Counted from the stretch's first letter, positions 47,001 to 56,346 are shown. The stretch: 64,000 bases of DNA from Leuconostoc mesenteroides subsp. mesenteroides ATCC 8293 (GCF_000014445.1 NC_008531.1:1519001-1583000); one strand, 5' to 3'. Translations and numbers: made by a program. The notes: a model not told the origin generated them from the letters alone.

Positions 47001-47608
47001 TCAATTCGACTTTCAATCTCATGAATAATATCTGCCACACGTGACAAATTATCACTTGTCTGGGTTAATTCTTTTTGCGCCTTTTCTTTATTTTGCTTGT
47101 ATTTATACACGCCGGCGACTTCTTCAATAATGCCGCGTCGATCTTCAGGTTTTGCATTGAAAATACTTTCAACTCGTCCTTGGGATATTATTGAAAAACT
47201 TTCACGTCCCAAACCAGTATCCATAAACAATTCATGAATATCTCTCAACCGGCTCTCAACACCATTAATTAAATAGGAACTTTCACCTGATCGATACAAC
47301 TTTCGCGTAATTCGAATTTCATTAAAATCAGATTGTACATAGTGATCAGAATTATCAAAAGTAATTGACACTTCAGCGCGATTCAACGCACCACGTTTAT
47401 CGGTACCACCAAAAATAACGTCGGACATCTTTGTCCCACGCAAATCTTTGGCAGATTGTTCACCCATCACCCATTGAATCGCTTCAATGATGTTTGATTT
47501 TCCTGAACCGTTAGGTCCAATAATACCGGTCATCCCCGGCATTAGTTCAATCATTGTCTTATCAGCAAATGATTTAAATCCGCTAATTTCAAGTGATTTT
47601 AGTTTCAT
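44051..47608 (-). CDS. smc: Chromosome partition protein SMC
   Basis: The condensin-like ATPase for chromosome organisation. 1185 residues, typical length. The N-terminal Walker A is GPNGSGKSN (32-40) and the C-terminal LLSGGEKALTA plus VVLDEAEAALDEAN form the head ATPase. Long coiled coils flank a hinge (about 500-640, with GYAGFYQGVRAL-like DEYAGFYQGVRAL). It overlaps rnc by 4 nt; ftsY follows 69 nt downstream. Confidence 0.97.
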   Translation of the reverse strand: MKLKSLEISGFKSFADKTMIELMPGMTGIIGPNGSGKSNIIEAIQWVMGEQSAKDLRGTKMSDVIFGGTDKRGALNRAEVSITFDNSDHYVQSDFNEIRITRKLYRSGESSYLINGVESRLRDIHELFMDTGLGRESFSIISQGRVESIFNAKPEDRRGIIEEVAGVYKYKQNKEKAQKELTQTSDNLSRVADIIHEIESRIDPLAEQAAEATDYLAQKERFDTLDKARLAWSIHDLNGQISSTTKQVETHDKRVNQTKLALDVVNKKLLDKRQERVSAQLSRDSLQATILECTQKRERLIGAKNLGAQQISTLNRDVESAKKQEFDLQNRVRKLDEQISQVEKQNDGLQKQYQQLKISLGQFDTSVQVELQREIQSKIEVNRHHYIQTMQDIATLHNTQKNDEKLLQQLESRQKVLSVRLDNENKELTAIQRTFNKKVPNSDHNDVNITELEKNVADLKKDIGNAAKIYKSTEQNWYKVLDELNKARSHRDALNSLDEYAGFYQGVRALMKPQTLEKFSGIKGVIAELMTVPSRYALAIETVLGGVLQQVVVDNTSTAKQVISYLTKNRAGRVTILPMDTIKSRHLSGLEAVQHMDGFIGVAANLIDMPEEMSAIKANILGTTVLAENLNQATEIAKRGHFRFRVVSLSGQVVNAGGSMTGGATQKRGATLLSRQSDIAELSERADELSVQARTLEETLQLKRSTGEQLQEKLLLAQESLRAAQNDTKKIDYELSRQQDAIKQQKRAVQAIEYELKEVSEQQLELKNRIVEFSTKIENIEQQKLDQEQLTAKLAHDLETASIKSQSTNEEKATLQTQFATVGAQLDSINGQLSLLQNQRNELQREHSTVEENLKNLQKQLAIAQGNVANQSIIDDMSHQLDATQEKYDNINTQIVALTNSITDLEEQFATQQETLRTLIGSQSQSAAHLARLQTQIENLQTQLLTQYDVGDVEALYQKVADMDFQNITEQLRLVKRSLDEIGNVNIGAIEEYESVKTRFEFLTKQRDDLNSAKETLLQTIDEMDKEVQVRFKKTFDAVAAHFSDIYAKMFGGGRAEISLTDPAHLLTTGIDITAQPPGKKFQQMSLLSGGEKALTAITLLFAILHVRPVPFVVLDEAEAALDEANVARFARYLREFAGDTQFIVITHRKGTMVNANLLYGVTMQEAGVSKMVSVDLDRMEEAVS

Positions 47609-48315
47609 AAGTTGACATTATCTTCCAGTATTTTTAGTGCTGCTCTGGCAGCTGCTTTTTCAGCATCTTTGATGGATTTACCAGTACCACGCGCTAATTC
47701 TTTGTCATTAGCGGAGACACTCGCTTCAAATAATTGGGTATTATCTGATAATTGTTCCTCTTTTTCGGTCTGATAATCAATATCCACAGACCCTTTGGTC
47801 TGTAATCGCTCTTGTAATCGGCTTTTAAAATCAATAAAACGATCAAAAAAGTCTGTATCAATTGCTGCAAATAATGTTTGATTTAAGAATTGTCTAACGA
47901 CATCTGCCCCTTGATCTAGATACAATGCACCAATAAAAGCTTCCCAAATATCTTCAAGCAATGAGTCGCGATCCCGCGCCCCGCTCATCTCTTCACCTTT
48001 TCCTAAACGAATACCTTCGTTTAAATGAACCATGCGTGAGAAATGCGCAAATGATCTTGTTTGAACCATTGCAATACGCATTTCGGTCAATTGACCTTCA
48101 TGCCAGTCAGGATAGCGCTTAAACAAATACTCAGCAACAATCATTTGCATGACAGAGTCACCTAGAAACTCCAGACGCTGGTAGTCGCGACCTTTTTCGT
48201 CCGGATGTTCATTCAAATAGTTGCGTTGCGTTAAAGCTTCTGTTAATAAGCTTTCGTCATTAAATGAGATATTAAATTTTTTTAAAATGTATGATTTAAA
48301 ACTGTCTTGTGACAC
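47605..48315 (-). CDS. rnc: Ribonuclease III
   Basis: A double-strand-specific RNase for rRNA and mRNA processing. 236 residues. The catalytic signature RLEFLGDSVMQ is near 47, DSLLEDIWEAFIGALYLD near 115, and the C-terminal dsRNA-binding domain (about 160-232) ends in the KDAEKAAARAAL helix. It leads the rnc-smc-ftsY-ylxM-ffh cluster. Confidence 0.97.
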   Translation of the reverse strand: MSQDSFKSYILKKFNISFNDESLLTEALTQRNYLNEHPDEKGRDYQRLEFLGDSVMQMIVAEYLFKRYPDWHEGQLTEMRIAMVQTRSFAHFSRMVHLNEGIRLGKGEEMSGARDRDSLLEDIWEAFIGALYLDQGADVVRQFLNQTLFAAIDTDFFDRFIDFKSRLQERLQTKGSVDIDYQTEKEEQLSDNTQLFEASVSANDKELARGTGKSIKDAEKAAARAALKILEDNVNL

Positions 48316-48355
48316 GTTATTTTCCTTTTAAAGCGTAGTCTATAGTATATTATAT

Positions 48356-48396
48356 CAAAAAAGTGGCCATACTTTTCGAAAAGTTATAGCCACTCA
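48356..48396 (-). terminator. Terminator after glmM
   Basis: Minus strand AGTGGC..ACTTTT, 2-nt loop, AAAAGT..GCCACT then a T run, between glmM and rnc. Confidence 0.85.
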
Positions 48397-48426
48397 ATCT
48401 AAAGATCATAGTAGTAATCGTATGCT

Positions 48427-49794
48427 TTATAGTCCAGATTTTTCACGAACAACATTTGCGATGGATTCAGTATACTTTTCCACTAACTCTTGCGTTGGTG
48501 CTTCCACCATGACACGTAGTAAAGGTTCTGTTCCTGAAGGGCGGACTAATACTCGACCGTCCCCTGCCATCTGTGCTTCAACCTCAGCAATTTTGGCAAT
48601 AACATCAGGATCATGCTGAATTTCTTCTTTATCAGCGACAGTTATATTCACTAATTTTTGTGGATAAATATGAACAGGAGCTGCCAGTTCAGATAGCTTC
48701 TTTCCCGTCTCTTTCATTACATATAACAATTGTAGAGCCGTTAGTAAGCCATCTCCAGTTGTTGCCCAATCACGAAAAATAATGTGACCAGACTGTTCGC
48801 CACCAAGATTATGGTCCGATTTAATCATTTCTTCCATAACATAGCGGTCACCGACTGCTGTTTTGATACTAGTCATATCATTTTCTGCCAACGCCTTATA
48901 GAAACCAATATTACTCATTACTGTTGAGACAACTGCATTGTGCTTTAAACGCCCTTGTTCATTTAAGAATTTTCCAGTGATAAACATAATTTTATCACCA
49001 TCAACAATCTCACCATTTTCATCAACAGCAATTAATCGATCCCCATCACCATCAAATGCTAGACCTGCTTGTACATCATTTTCTTTTACAAGTTCAGCAA
49101 GCGCCGCTGGATTAGTAGATCCAACGCCATCATTAATATTTAGCCCATTTGGTTCTGTTCCTAATGTTACGAAATCTGTTCCCAAATCCGCAAACAATCG
49201 TGCTAATAAACCGCTGGTAGCGCCATTAGCACCATCAAGAGCAATTCGCATACCATTAAGGTCTGTTGGAATTGTTTTTTGAAGAAATTCTAGGTACTTT
49301 TGAACGCCTTCCGGATAATTATTAACGACACCTAATCCATCAGCACTGGGACGAGGTAGTGTATCTTCTGATTCATCTAATAATTGTTCAATTTCATATT
49401 CTAATTGGTCAGATAATTTGAAACCATCATTTCCAAAGAATTTTATGCCATTGTCAGCTGCCGGATTATGTGAAGCTGTAATCTGCACACCAGCGTCTGC
49501 CTCTAAATTTTGAACCAGAAAAGCTACAGCTGGCGTAGTAATAACGCCTAACCGCAGCACATCAATACCAACTGATAAAAATCCTGCAATAATGGCTTGT
49601 TGTAACATTTCGCCTGAAATTCGAGTATCACGACCTACAATAACAACTGGTTTCTTGTTTTCATCGTTGGCATGCCTGGTTAATATTGCACCACCTGTAC
49701 GACCAAGACGAAAAGCAAGCTCAGGTGTAAGTGTTTTATTTGCAACACCTCTTACACCATCGGTTCCGAAATATTTAAGATTAAATTCTGACAT
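48427..49794 (-). CDS. glmM: Phosphoglucosamine mutase
   Basis: The product converts glucosamine-6-phosphate to glucosamine-1-phosphate for cell-wall precursors. 455 residues. The phosphoserine loop [17 protein letters not shown] is near 100, metal loop [10 protein letters not shown] near 242, the sugar loop GGEQSGH near 328, and the phosphate loop [12 protein letters not shown] near 412. It is third in the conserved cdaA-cdaR-glmM operon. Confidence 0.97.
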   Translation of the reverse strand: MSEFNLKYFGTDGVRGVANKTLTPELAFRLGRTGGAILTRHANDENKKPVVIVGRDTRISGEMLQQAIIAGFLSVGIDVLRLGVITTPAVAFLVQNLEADAGVQITASHNPAADNGIKFFGNDGFKLSDQLEYEIEQLLDESEDTLPRPSADGLGVVNNYPEGVQKYLEFLQKTIPTDLNGMRIALDGANGATSGLLARLFADLGTDFVTLGTEPNGLNINDGVGSTNPAALAELVKENDVQAGLAFDGDGDRLIAVDENGEIVDGDKIMFITGKFLNEQGRLKHNAVVSTVMSNIGFYKALAENDMTSIKTAVGDRYVMEEMIKSDHNLGGEQSGHIIFRDWATTGDGLLTALQLLYVMKETGKKLSELAAPVHIYPQKLVNITVADKEEIQHDPDVIAKIAEVEAQMAGDGRVLVRPSGTEPLLRVMVEAPTQELVEKYTESIANVVREKSGL

Positions 49795-49797
49795 ATT

Positions 49798-50895
49798 TTA
49801 CTGTCCTTTAGTTTCTGATGTTGTGCTTGCACTACTTTGAGTACTACTACTTGTACTGCTTGTTGATTCAGAGGATGATGAAGATGATGAACTAGAGCTG
49901 CTGCTCGTGCTCCCCGTCGAACTGCTACTTGTTGAGCTGGTGTTTGACGGTGTAATAGTTACTTTTACTTTTGAAACACTATATTCAACAATCCCTGTTT
50001 GTGTAGGAATCTCTATAGTACGCGTTGTTTTATTGCTAATATTTCCAACATCCACTGGTATATTAATAGTGTCCACCGATTTAAGTATATCAGAAGAACC
50101 ATATGCCGTCACCGTTTTTGGATCAAATGTAATCGTATAGTCATCACTGTCACCATTGTTTATTGTTGCGCTCAAATTCATTTTTTTACTGTCTTCAGGT
50201 TCTACATCTAACGTGACATTCGCCGTTGGATCACTAATATTAACCTCAACTGCATTACCATCTTTATCTCGTGCAACAAGTTTGACAGATTGTGAGACAG
50301 ACTGTTTAACACCACTATCAAGTGACACTTTGGCATCAACATAACTCACAGCTTCGACGTTAGCCTTAGGTCCTGAAATCGTGACATTTTTTGGATCTGA
50401 TGTTGTATCTCCAACCGTGTATCCGGTCGCAATCTTACTTTTATCGAAACTAACCTGCACCGGCAGTTTTGCCGATTTCTTTTGGGAAATTGTCACCGTG
50501 ACTGTTTGTGGCGTTACCGTAGATGTTAGGGAAGAGTTAACGCCTCGTAAAGCCACCTTAACATTGTGCTTACCAACACCTAAGCTACGTAAATCTACGC
50601 TAGCTTGAATGTCATTATGACTCTGTGCAGCTGTCACCAGTGGTCCCGATCCCTCAATACCAACCTTAACTGTTGACGGTGCGCCGATAACAACATATTT
50701 ATCTGAATCAACTTGTAAATTTAAAGGTACCTTTAGGGTAGCCCTTTTTTCTGGAATCAACGTTGAAAAATTTGTTGACCCTCCATTGTTAGTAGCAGTA
50801 CCTTGTTTCGTACTAGAAACATAAGCGGCAAGTAAAATAGCGATAACTAAGGAAACCACCAAATTAACGATTTTAGACTGTCCTATTTTTTTCAT
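49798..50895 (-). CDS. cdaR: YbbR-domain regulator of c-di-AMP synthesis CdaR
   Basis: A membrane-anchored regulator of CdaA. I start at ATG 50895 (MKKIGQSKIVN): it overlaps the cdaA stop by 4 nt (ATGA) and GGAGG lies 9 nt upstream. 365 residues: one N-terminal membrane segment (about 8-27), three or more YbbR repeats (for example LPVQVSFDKSKIATGYTVGD), then a low-complexity serine-rich tail of about 45 residues. Function in c-di-AMP control is family knowledge. Confidence 0.92.
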   Translation of the reverse strand: MKKIGQSKIVNLVVSLVIAILLAAYVSSTKQGTATNNGGSTNFSTLIPEKRATLKVPLNLQVDSDKYVVIGAPSTVKVGIEGSGPLVTAAQSHNDIQASVDLRSLGVGKHNVKVALRGVNSSLTSTVTPQTVTVTISQKKSAKLPVQVSFDKSKIATGYTVGDTTSDPKNVTISGPKANVEAVSYVDAKVSLDSGVKQSVSQSVKLVARDKDGNAVEVNISDPTANVTLDVEPEDSKKMNLSATINNGDSDDYTITFDPKTVTAYGSSDILKSVDTINIPVDVGNISNKTTRTIEIPTQTGIVEYSVSKVKVTITPSNTSSTSSSSTGSTSSSSSSSSSSSSESTSSTSSSTQSSASTTSETKGQ

Positions 50896-51713
50896 TTTGA
50901 ACGTCCTCCAATCTTTTGCCACCAGTGTTTGTCATTTTCTTCGTCAATTTGCACCAAAAATTGATGTTCAAAAAAGTTCATGTAAGACTCTTGGTCCATA
51001 TTGCGAAGTAAATCCCCCCCTTGAGTGATCGATATTTCCCCTGTTTCTTCAGAAACAACCACTGTAATTGCATCACTTGCTTCACTAATACCAACAGCAG
51101 CCCGATGACGTGTTCCCAGTTCCTTTGGTATTCGCGTACTTTCTGATAATGGTAAATATGCTGCAGCAACAGCAATGCGATCATCATCAATAATCACGGC
51201 ACCATCATGTAAAGGTGTGTTAGGAATAAACGTATTAATTAATAACTGACCGGTAATGTAGGCATCTAACTTTATGCCAGTTTTGATATATTCATCTAAA
51301 CTACCATCACGTTTTATCGTAATTAAGGCACCTATTCGCCGTTTAGACATGTACTGCAAAGCATCATCTAGACTCTTAATGAGTTGATGTTCTTTAGAAT
51401 TATCCACACGAGCACGTCGAATAACCAAACGTCGTCCCAAGCTTTCTAATCCTCGTCGAATCTCTTGTTGGAAAATAACTACCACTGCTATTGGAGCCCA
51501 TGTAATTATTTGATCCATAATCCATGATAGGGTTACTAAACCAAGGTACCAACTCACTACCTTAACCAAAATAACGAAGCCTACTCCAAACAATATCTGC
51601 AAAGCGCGGGTTCCTTCGACAAATTGAATGAGCTTATACAAAATAAACCATATAATAGCGATGTCAATGACATGCATTAGGTTATTAAATGTAAAATATA
51701 GTAGAATATTCAT
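50892..51713 (-). CDS. cdaA: Diadenylate cyclase CdaA
   Basis: A membrane enzyme that makes c-di-AMP from ATP. 273 residues: three N-terminal membrane segments (about 10-28, 38-58, 65-82) and the DAC catalytic domain with LHDGAVIIDDDRI near 165 and GTRHRAAVGISE near 200. It precedes cdaR-glmM in the usual order, and follows the antiporter gene by 6 nt. Confidence 0.96.
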   Translation of the reverse strand: MNILLYFTFNNLMHVIDIAIIWFILYKLIQFVEGTRALQILFGVGFVILVKVVSWYLGLVTLSWIMDQIITWAPIAVVVIFQQEIRRGLESLGRRLVIRRARVDNSKEHQLIKSLDDALQYMSKRRIGALITIKRDGSLDEYIKTGIKLDAYITGQLLINTFIPNTPLHDGAVIIDDDRIAVAAAYLPLSESTRIPKELGTRHRAAVGISEASDAITVVVSEETGEISITQGGDLLRNMDQESYMNFFEHQFLVQIDEENDKHWWQKIGGRSK

Positions 51714-51719
51714 ACTTAG

Positions 51720-53816
51720 CTATTCCTCATCCCTTCCTGCTAGAGCAGCTGTTTCGGCATAATTGATAAACTGACGTATGTTCACGCCTGCTTGTCTTGA
51801 AATACGCCCTTGTTCATAAAGTTGTTGAATCGTTTCACGTTCCACATTTAATGCTTTGATTTCCAATTCCATTCGATATCTATCATCTAATTCACGTTGT
51901 TCTGGTGTATCGGGATGACGTTCTTTTTCAATCTGATTACGATAAAATATAATCAAATTATAAGCCGCTTGGCGTTCCATTCGATGTGAAACAGTATCAC
52001 CTGTATACTTTTCCATATATTCAGACAAAGATTGAATGGCTTCCTTGGCCATTTCTTTAGTGGCCATTGAACTTTCTTCACGAAATTGGTCGGTTGACTC
52101 ATCCGAAATCCAAATCCGAATACTTCTTAGCGTACGCCGCCACAATATAATAATCCACTGGGTAGATAAATGATAGTGTTTATCAGAATCAATCATATTC
52201 TCTAGACGATCTAAACGTCGATTTTGAGAAGAATAAGTTAGTATAGATATTTTTTCATCGGCTAGCAGTTGACGTAAGCAATTTCGTTGCGCTTCCAATG
52301 CGACGCGTCGCAATTCTCGATCATCTTCAATATTAACTTTATGATCATTACTTTTGTTTAACTGTCGATAAATCTGGTCAATAATTTGTTGTTTTCTACC
52401 AATTAATTCATAGACAATAATTCTATTATGATCATTTTGTTGCTCACGGAGAACTTGTATACCAATTCGAATGGAAAATATTCTCGCTTGTGCCTCGGTT
52501 AAATCAACTTTAGATTCATGGGTACTTGATGTTTCAACTTCGCCCACTTCTGGTTGTGTAAAATCATGTGTGGTTCGTTGTTTGGTAACAATTGGCAACA
52601 TAATTGTGGCCACCAACAGACTAATAATCACCACTACTGCCGCCACAAAAACGAGTAAATTACGTTGTGGAAAAGCCGATCCGTCTGCAATAGTCGATGG
52701 AACAGTTAGAACAGCGGCCATTGTAACCGCACCACGAACACCAGTAAGGCCCGATATGATTGCCATTCTAAAAGAAATGGCGCGTTCCTTATGTTTTAAA
52801 TGATATGTAATTTGCGTGCCGTAAGCCCAAAATGTACGAATAGTAAATATGATAAACCAAACGGCAACACCATAAAAGATGGCCATACCCGTATGAACCT
52901 GCGTACTACGCACAATATCTTTCATGGCAGCAGGAAGTTCAATACCTAGTAAGATAAAAATTGTGCCATTTAGCAAATAAACAAATACTTCCCAAGTACG
53001 TACTGTGACCACATTTATTTCAGGTGAACGCGCATTCATATGCTGATCGCTCAAAATTTTCGATAAAACGCCACCAGCCACAACTGCAATTACACCAGAG
53101 GAGTGAAAAATGTCCTCAGCAACCCAATAAATAACGAATGGCATTAACAAAGTCACAACCGTATGGAAAACCACATCATTCAAGCCAACACGATCAAAAG
53201 AGTCACGTAGCCAGCTAACAAAACTACCAAGAATTAGCCCAACAGCTAATCCGACAATAGTCATCCAAAAGAAGTTTCCAATGGCTTCACCAATTAGAAA
53301 AGTACCTGCGATGGTGGCTTTAATCGCCGTATTAAAACTAACCAACCCACTCGCGTCGTTGATTAAACTTTCTCCTGAAACAATATGCATCACATTTTCC
53401 GGAAGCTTCACACGCCGAGCAATGGCTTGCACAGCCACCGGATCAGTTGGTGATATCACAGCCGCTAGGGCCAAAGCCACTGATTTTGGTAGTTGAGGCA
53501 TTAATAGGTGCATTAAAAATCCACCGACTAACGTTGTTAAGATAACCAAAATAATTGAATTACCTAAAATCGGCCCACGTAATTCCCAAAGTTCATGTTT
53601 TGGAAAACGCCATGCATCGTTAAACAATAATGGTGCTATAAACAATAGCATAAACCACTCTGAATCAACTTCAACGTAAATACCACATACCAGTGCTAGA
53701 AAGAGACCAATCGCAATCTGAAATAAACTGATAGGTATCTCAGGTATAAAATGCGACACAATGTTAGAGATGGTTACCGCAACAATTAATATTACAATTA
53801 ATTCTAATATTGCCAT
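51720..53816 (-). CDS. CPA1-family Na+/H+ antiporter (NhaP-like)
   Basis: A 698-residue cation/proton antiporter. About 12 membrane spans fill residues 1-410, with ISPTDPVAV near 125 and the ion-binding ESLINDASGL near 149. The remaining about 280 residues are a hydrophilic cytoplasmic tail rich in Glu, Arg and Gln, probably regulatory. It lies 6 nt before cdaA, so it may share an operon with the c-di-AMP cyclase; c-di-AMP controls ion transporters in related bacteria. Confidence 0.87.
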   Translation of the reverse strand: MAILELIVILIVAVTISNIVSHFIPEIPISLFQIAIGLFLALVCGIYVEVDSEWFMLLFIAPLLFNDAWRFPKHELWELRGPILGNSIILVILTTLVGGFLMHLLMPQLPKSVALALAAVISPTDPVAVQAIARRVKLPENVMHIVSGESLINDASGLVSFNTAIKATIAGTFLIGEAIGNFFWMTIVGLAVGLILGSFVSWLRDSFDRVGLNDVVFHTVVTLLMPFVIYWVAEDIFHSSGVIAVVAGGVLSKILSDQHMNARSPEINVVTVRTWEVFVYLLNGTIFILLGIELPAAMKDIVRSTQVHTGMAIFYGVAVWFIIFTIRTFWAYGTQITYHLKHKERAISFRMAIISGLTGVRGAVTMAAVLTVPSTIADGSAFPQRNLLVFVAAVVVIISLLVATIMLPIVTKQRTTHDFTQPEVGEVETSSTHESKVDLTEAQARIFSIRIGIQVLREQQNDHNRIIVYELIGRKQQIIDQIYRQLNKSNDHKVNIEDDRELRRVALEAQRNCLRQLLADEKISILTYSSQNRRLDRLENMIDSDKHYHLSTQWIIILWRRTLRSIRIWISDESTDQFREESSMATKEMAKEAIQSLSEYMEKYTGDTVSHRMERQAAYNLIIFYRNQIEKERHPDTPEQRELDDRYRMELEIKALNVERETIQQLYEQGRISRQAGVNIRQFINYAETAALAGRDEE

Positions 53817-53819
53817 TCC

Positions 53820-54698
53820 TTAACGCTCTCCCATTATTCTGACTTCTGTTTCTAAATGCACACCAAATTTTTCATACACTGTTTTTTGTACATAATGAAT
53901 TAAATCCTCATAGTCATTACCGGTGCCATGTGCGATATTGACCATGAATCCCGCATGCTTTTTGGAAACTTCAACACCGCCGCGGCGGACACCTTGTAAT
54001 TTAGAATCCATAATCAATTTACCTGCAAAGTAACCTTCTGGCCGCTTAAAAACGGAGCCATTCGATGGATAATTTAGTGGTTGTTTATTAGCACGTTTAA
54101 AATTATTTTCATCCATTCGTGTCCTGATAGCAGTGCAACTATCTGGTTGCAATTCAAAAGTCGCACTAATTATAATGCCACCGTTGCTCTGGAAAACAGA
54201 TTTTCGGTAACCAAATTCCAATGCCTTTTTTTCAAAATTTTGCAGAGTGCCATCTGGCATTAAAGCAGTGACAGATGACACAACCATATCAACTTGCCCC
54301 CCATAAGCGCCTGCATTCATGAATACAGCTCCGCCAACTGACCCTGGAATTCCTGCGCCCCACTCTAAACCACTCAGCCCATGTTCAAACGCTTGCTCAG
54401 TTACCCAAATTAAATCAGCACCAGCTGATGCTACGATTTTATTTTGATCCACAACGACGTCCCGTAAATCATGTAGTAAGATGGATAGTCCCCGTAGACC
54501 ACCATTGCGAACGATTAAATTGGATAGCCGACCAAAAACTTGCACAGGCATGCCTAACTCTTTAGCCCAGTTCACCAGTACTTTCAATTCATGAATACTT
54601 TTGGGGATGGCTAAATAATCAACCAATCCACCAGCTTGCGTATAAGCATATGGTGCTAGTGAATGATTCTCTAGTATTTCAATATTTTCTAATTGCAT
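53820..54698 (-). CDS. murB: UDP-N-acetylenolpyruvoylglucosamine reductase
   Basis: The flavoenzyme that reduces UDP-GlcNAc-enolpyruvate to UDP-MurNAc. 292 residues, MurB type II length. FAD-binding loop VFGRLSNLIVRNGG near 54-67, GIPGSVGGAVFMNAGAYGG near 116-134, active-site serine in YPSNGSVFKRPEG near 214, and final C-terminal glutamate in LETEVRIMGE. The antiporter gene starts 4 nt later. Confidence 0.96.
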   Translation of the reverse strand: MQLENIEILENHSLAPYAYTQAGGLVDYLAIPKSIHELKVLVNWAKELGMPVQVFGRLSNLIVRNGGLRGLSILLHDLRDVVVDQNKIVASAGADLIWVTEQAFEHGLSGLEWGAGIPGSVGGAVFMNAGAYGGQVDMVVSSVTALMPDGTLQNFEKKALEFGYRKSVFQSNGGIIISATFELQPDSCTAIRTRMDENNFKRANKQPLNYPSNGSVFKRPEGYFAGKLIMDSKLQGVRRGGVEVSKKHAGFMVNIAHGTGNDYEDLIHYVQKTVYEKFGVHLETEVRIMGER

Positions 54699-54797
54699 TA
54701 AATTTTGTCTCCAAGTCCATATGTACTATTTTACCAAACTTTAGGTAATTCTTTAAAATTATGTTAAATCGCTAATATATTATTGAAAAAACAAAAT

Positions 54798-54842
54798 AAA
54801 AAAGCGCCCAAGTGGATTTAAATCAATTCCCGTGAGTGCTTA
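54798..54842 (-). terminator. Terminator after ndk
   Basis: An imperfect hairpin with AAGC.CTCA / TTGGG.GCTT arms followed by a T run on the minus strand, downstream of ndk. Confidence 0.65.
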
Positions 54843-54888
54843 ATCAATTCACTTTAACTATTAAAAACATCATTCATCTTACGCTGCG

Positions 54889-55302
54889 TTACGCAAACCA
54901 TAATTTGATTTCATATTCGGCCGCTTCAACACTGTCCGAACCATGAACGATATTCATAACAGCTTCCCCTTCCCATTCACGACCTAAATCACCACGAATG
55001 GTTCCCGGTGCAGCTAGTGTTGGATTGGTCGTTCCCATAATTGTTCGCCAGCCCGATACAATGTTGGTTCCTTCTCCAATCATCGCAATAACCGGGCCCA
55101 AAGTCATATACTGCACTAACGAAGGATAAAATGATTTGCCCACATGTTCAGCATAATGCTTTGCTAGTAATTCAGGAGTAGGTTGTACCATTTTCATCGC
55201 TTTAATCGCATAGCCTTTATGCTCAATTCGCTGAATAATCTCACCAATTTTGCCACGCGAAACGCCATCCGGTTTAATCATCATAAAAGTACGTTCTACC
55301 AT
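54889..55302 (-). CDS. ndk: Nucleoside diphosphate kinase
   Basis: The product balances nucleoside triphosphate pools. 137 residues. The N-terminal RTFMMIKPDGVSRGKIG, the loop TNPTLAAPGTIRGDLG, and the active-site MNIVHGSDSVEAAEYEI (catalytic His near 114) are as in the family. The ATG has AAGGAGGA upstream. It carries its own promoter with a perfect cre match (see finding) and a terminator, so it is monocistronic. Confidence 0.96.
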   Translation of the reverse strand: MVERTFMMIKPDGVSRGKIGEIIQRIEHKGYAIKAMKMVQPTPELLAKHYAEHVGKSFYPSLVQYMTLGPVIAMIGEGTNIVSGWRTIMGTTNPTLAAPGTIRGDLGREWEGEAVMNIVHGSDSVEAAEYEIKLWFA

Positions 55303-55314
55303 ATATTTCCTCCT

Positions 55315-55341
55315 TACAATTAAGTCTCTAACTTAATTGTA
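55315..55341. repeat. Perfect 11-bp inverted repeat across the ndk -10 region
   Basis: TACAATTAAGT, 5-nt spacer, ACTTAATTGTA. One arm contains the ndk -10 box (TACAAT read on the minus strand), so the palindrome may be a DNA operator rather than an RNA hairpin. Confidence 0.7.
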
Positions 55342-55364
55342 CACATATATGAAAACGTTCACAA
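55336..55364 (-). promoter_or_regulatory. ndk promoter with embedded cre site
   Basis: Minus strand TTGTGA (55359-55364), 17-nt spacer, TACAAT (55336-55341). The plus-strand sequence TGAAAACGTTCACA (55350-55363) matches the CcpA cre consensus TGWAANCGNTNWCA at every fixed position and overlaps the -35 box and spacer. Confidence 0.7.
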
Positions 55365-55366
55365 TA

Positions 55367-55885
55367 CTACTTTCTTGCTGTGCGTTTGACATCCTCAGGA
55401 CGGTACTCCATGGCCATCCCTTTTAAAATATTACGAAGATAGCGATCACCAGCCGGTTTATAATTTCGATGATCCGGTCGACGCAATATTGCACTTAACT
55501 CACTATTAGAAATTTGAATACCTGCCGTTTTTAAGAAACCAATTAAATCATCACTAGTATAGGCCATCGCAATTTTCAATTTTTTGATAACAACATTATT
55601 TATCGCTGCCTCGTTGACCATATCAAATGTTGGTGGAACAGGCTTTAAATCGGGACCAATTTTTTCACCACGTTGTGAAATAATCAAGCCATTCATAAAT
55701 GATTCAAGTATTTTTGTAGCGACCTTCTCATCACGTTTCGTATCTTCTGCTTGTTTTGTCAATAGATTGTGTAATTGATCTTCATCTATTGTTACGCCAC
55801 CAAATTTAAAAATTTTGATCATATCAGCATCTTTTATGTTGAGTGCGTAACGTAAACGAATAATTATATCATTATTGTTAAAAGC
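55367..55885 (-). CDS. DUF1456 family protein (YehS-like)
   Basis: A 172-residue protein with two DUF1456 repeats, each starting NNDIIIRLRYALNIKD or NNVVIKKLKIAMAYTSDD. I start at ATG 55885 (MAFNNNDI); the earlier start lacks family similarity. The family is conserved but its function is not known to me. It ends beside the ndk promoter, so their control may interact. Confidence 0.82.
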   Translation of the reverse strand, partial: AFNNNDIIIRLRYALNIKDADMIKIFKFGGVTIDEDQLHNLLTKQAEDTKRDEKVATKILESFMNGLIISQRGEKIGPDLKPVPPTFDMVNEAAINNVVIKKLKIAMAYTSDDLIGFLKTAGIQISNSELSAILRRPDHRNYKPAGDRYLRNILKGMAMEYRPEDVKRTARK

Positions 55886-56022
55886 CATTGTTGTAGAACC
55901 TAGTAAATAGAAAATATATTGTCCAAATGTCAACTATTTTTCTCTATTATTTTCCTTTTATTTTTCTCTTCAAACTACCCTGTAGAAAAGACAGTTGTAT
56001 CCGTAAGTCTAATTATACCATA

Positions 56023-56062
56023 CAAAAAAGGCCGATCAGAATTCCCTAGCCAGCCTTTTTGA
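56023..56062 (-). terminator. Terminator after the csbD gene
   Basis: Minus strand AAAAAGGC / GGCCTTTTTT hairpin, 8 bp with a long loop. Confidence 0.65.
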
Positions 56063-56080
56063 TATGCAATTGTAAACTTA

Positions 56081-56308
56081 TTATTTTTCTGGATTATCTT
56101 TTTTATTTTTCAAAGCATCTTTTACGGCATCGACATCGTCATGGGCAACATCTCGAACCTTTTGTACATCATCTTTGGCTTCGCCCTTAACATTTTGGGT
56201 CTTACCTTCGACTTCACGTGCTTTATCACCGGTAATTTTTCCTTCAAGTTCTTTTGCCTTACCAGCAATTTTATCTTTAGCATTATCAAACTTTTCTTCA
56301 AATGACAT
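56081..56308 (-). CDS. CsbD family stress-response protein
   Basis: A 75-residue charged protein. I start at ATG 56308 (MSFEEKFDNAKDKI) with AAGGAGGA 5 nt upstream. It contains the CsbD repeat (KIAGKAKELEGKITGDKAREVEGK type) and is lysine- and glutamate-rich, expected to be mostly helical. CsbD-like proteins are induced by general stress in bacilli; here a cre-like site overlaps the promoter. The role is not known. Confidence 0.9.
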   Translation of the reverse strand: MSFEEKFDNAKDKIAGKAKELEGKITGDKAREVEGKTQNVKGEAKDDVQKVRDVAHDDVDAVKDALKNKKDNPEK

Positions 56309-56346
56309 GAGCGTCCTCCTTGAATGATATTCGATGTTGTCTGATA

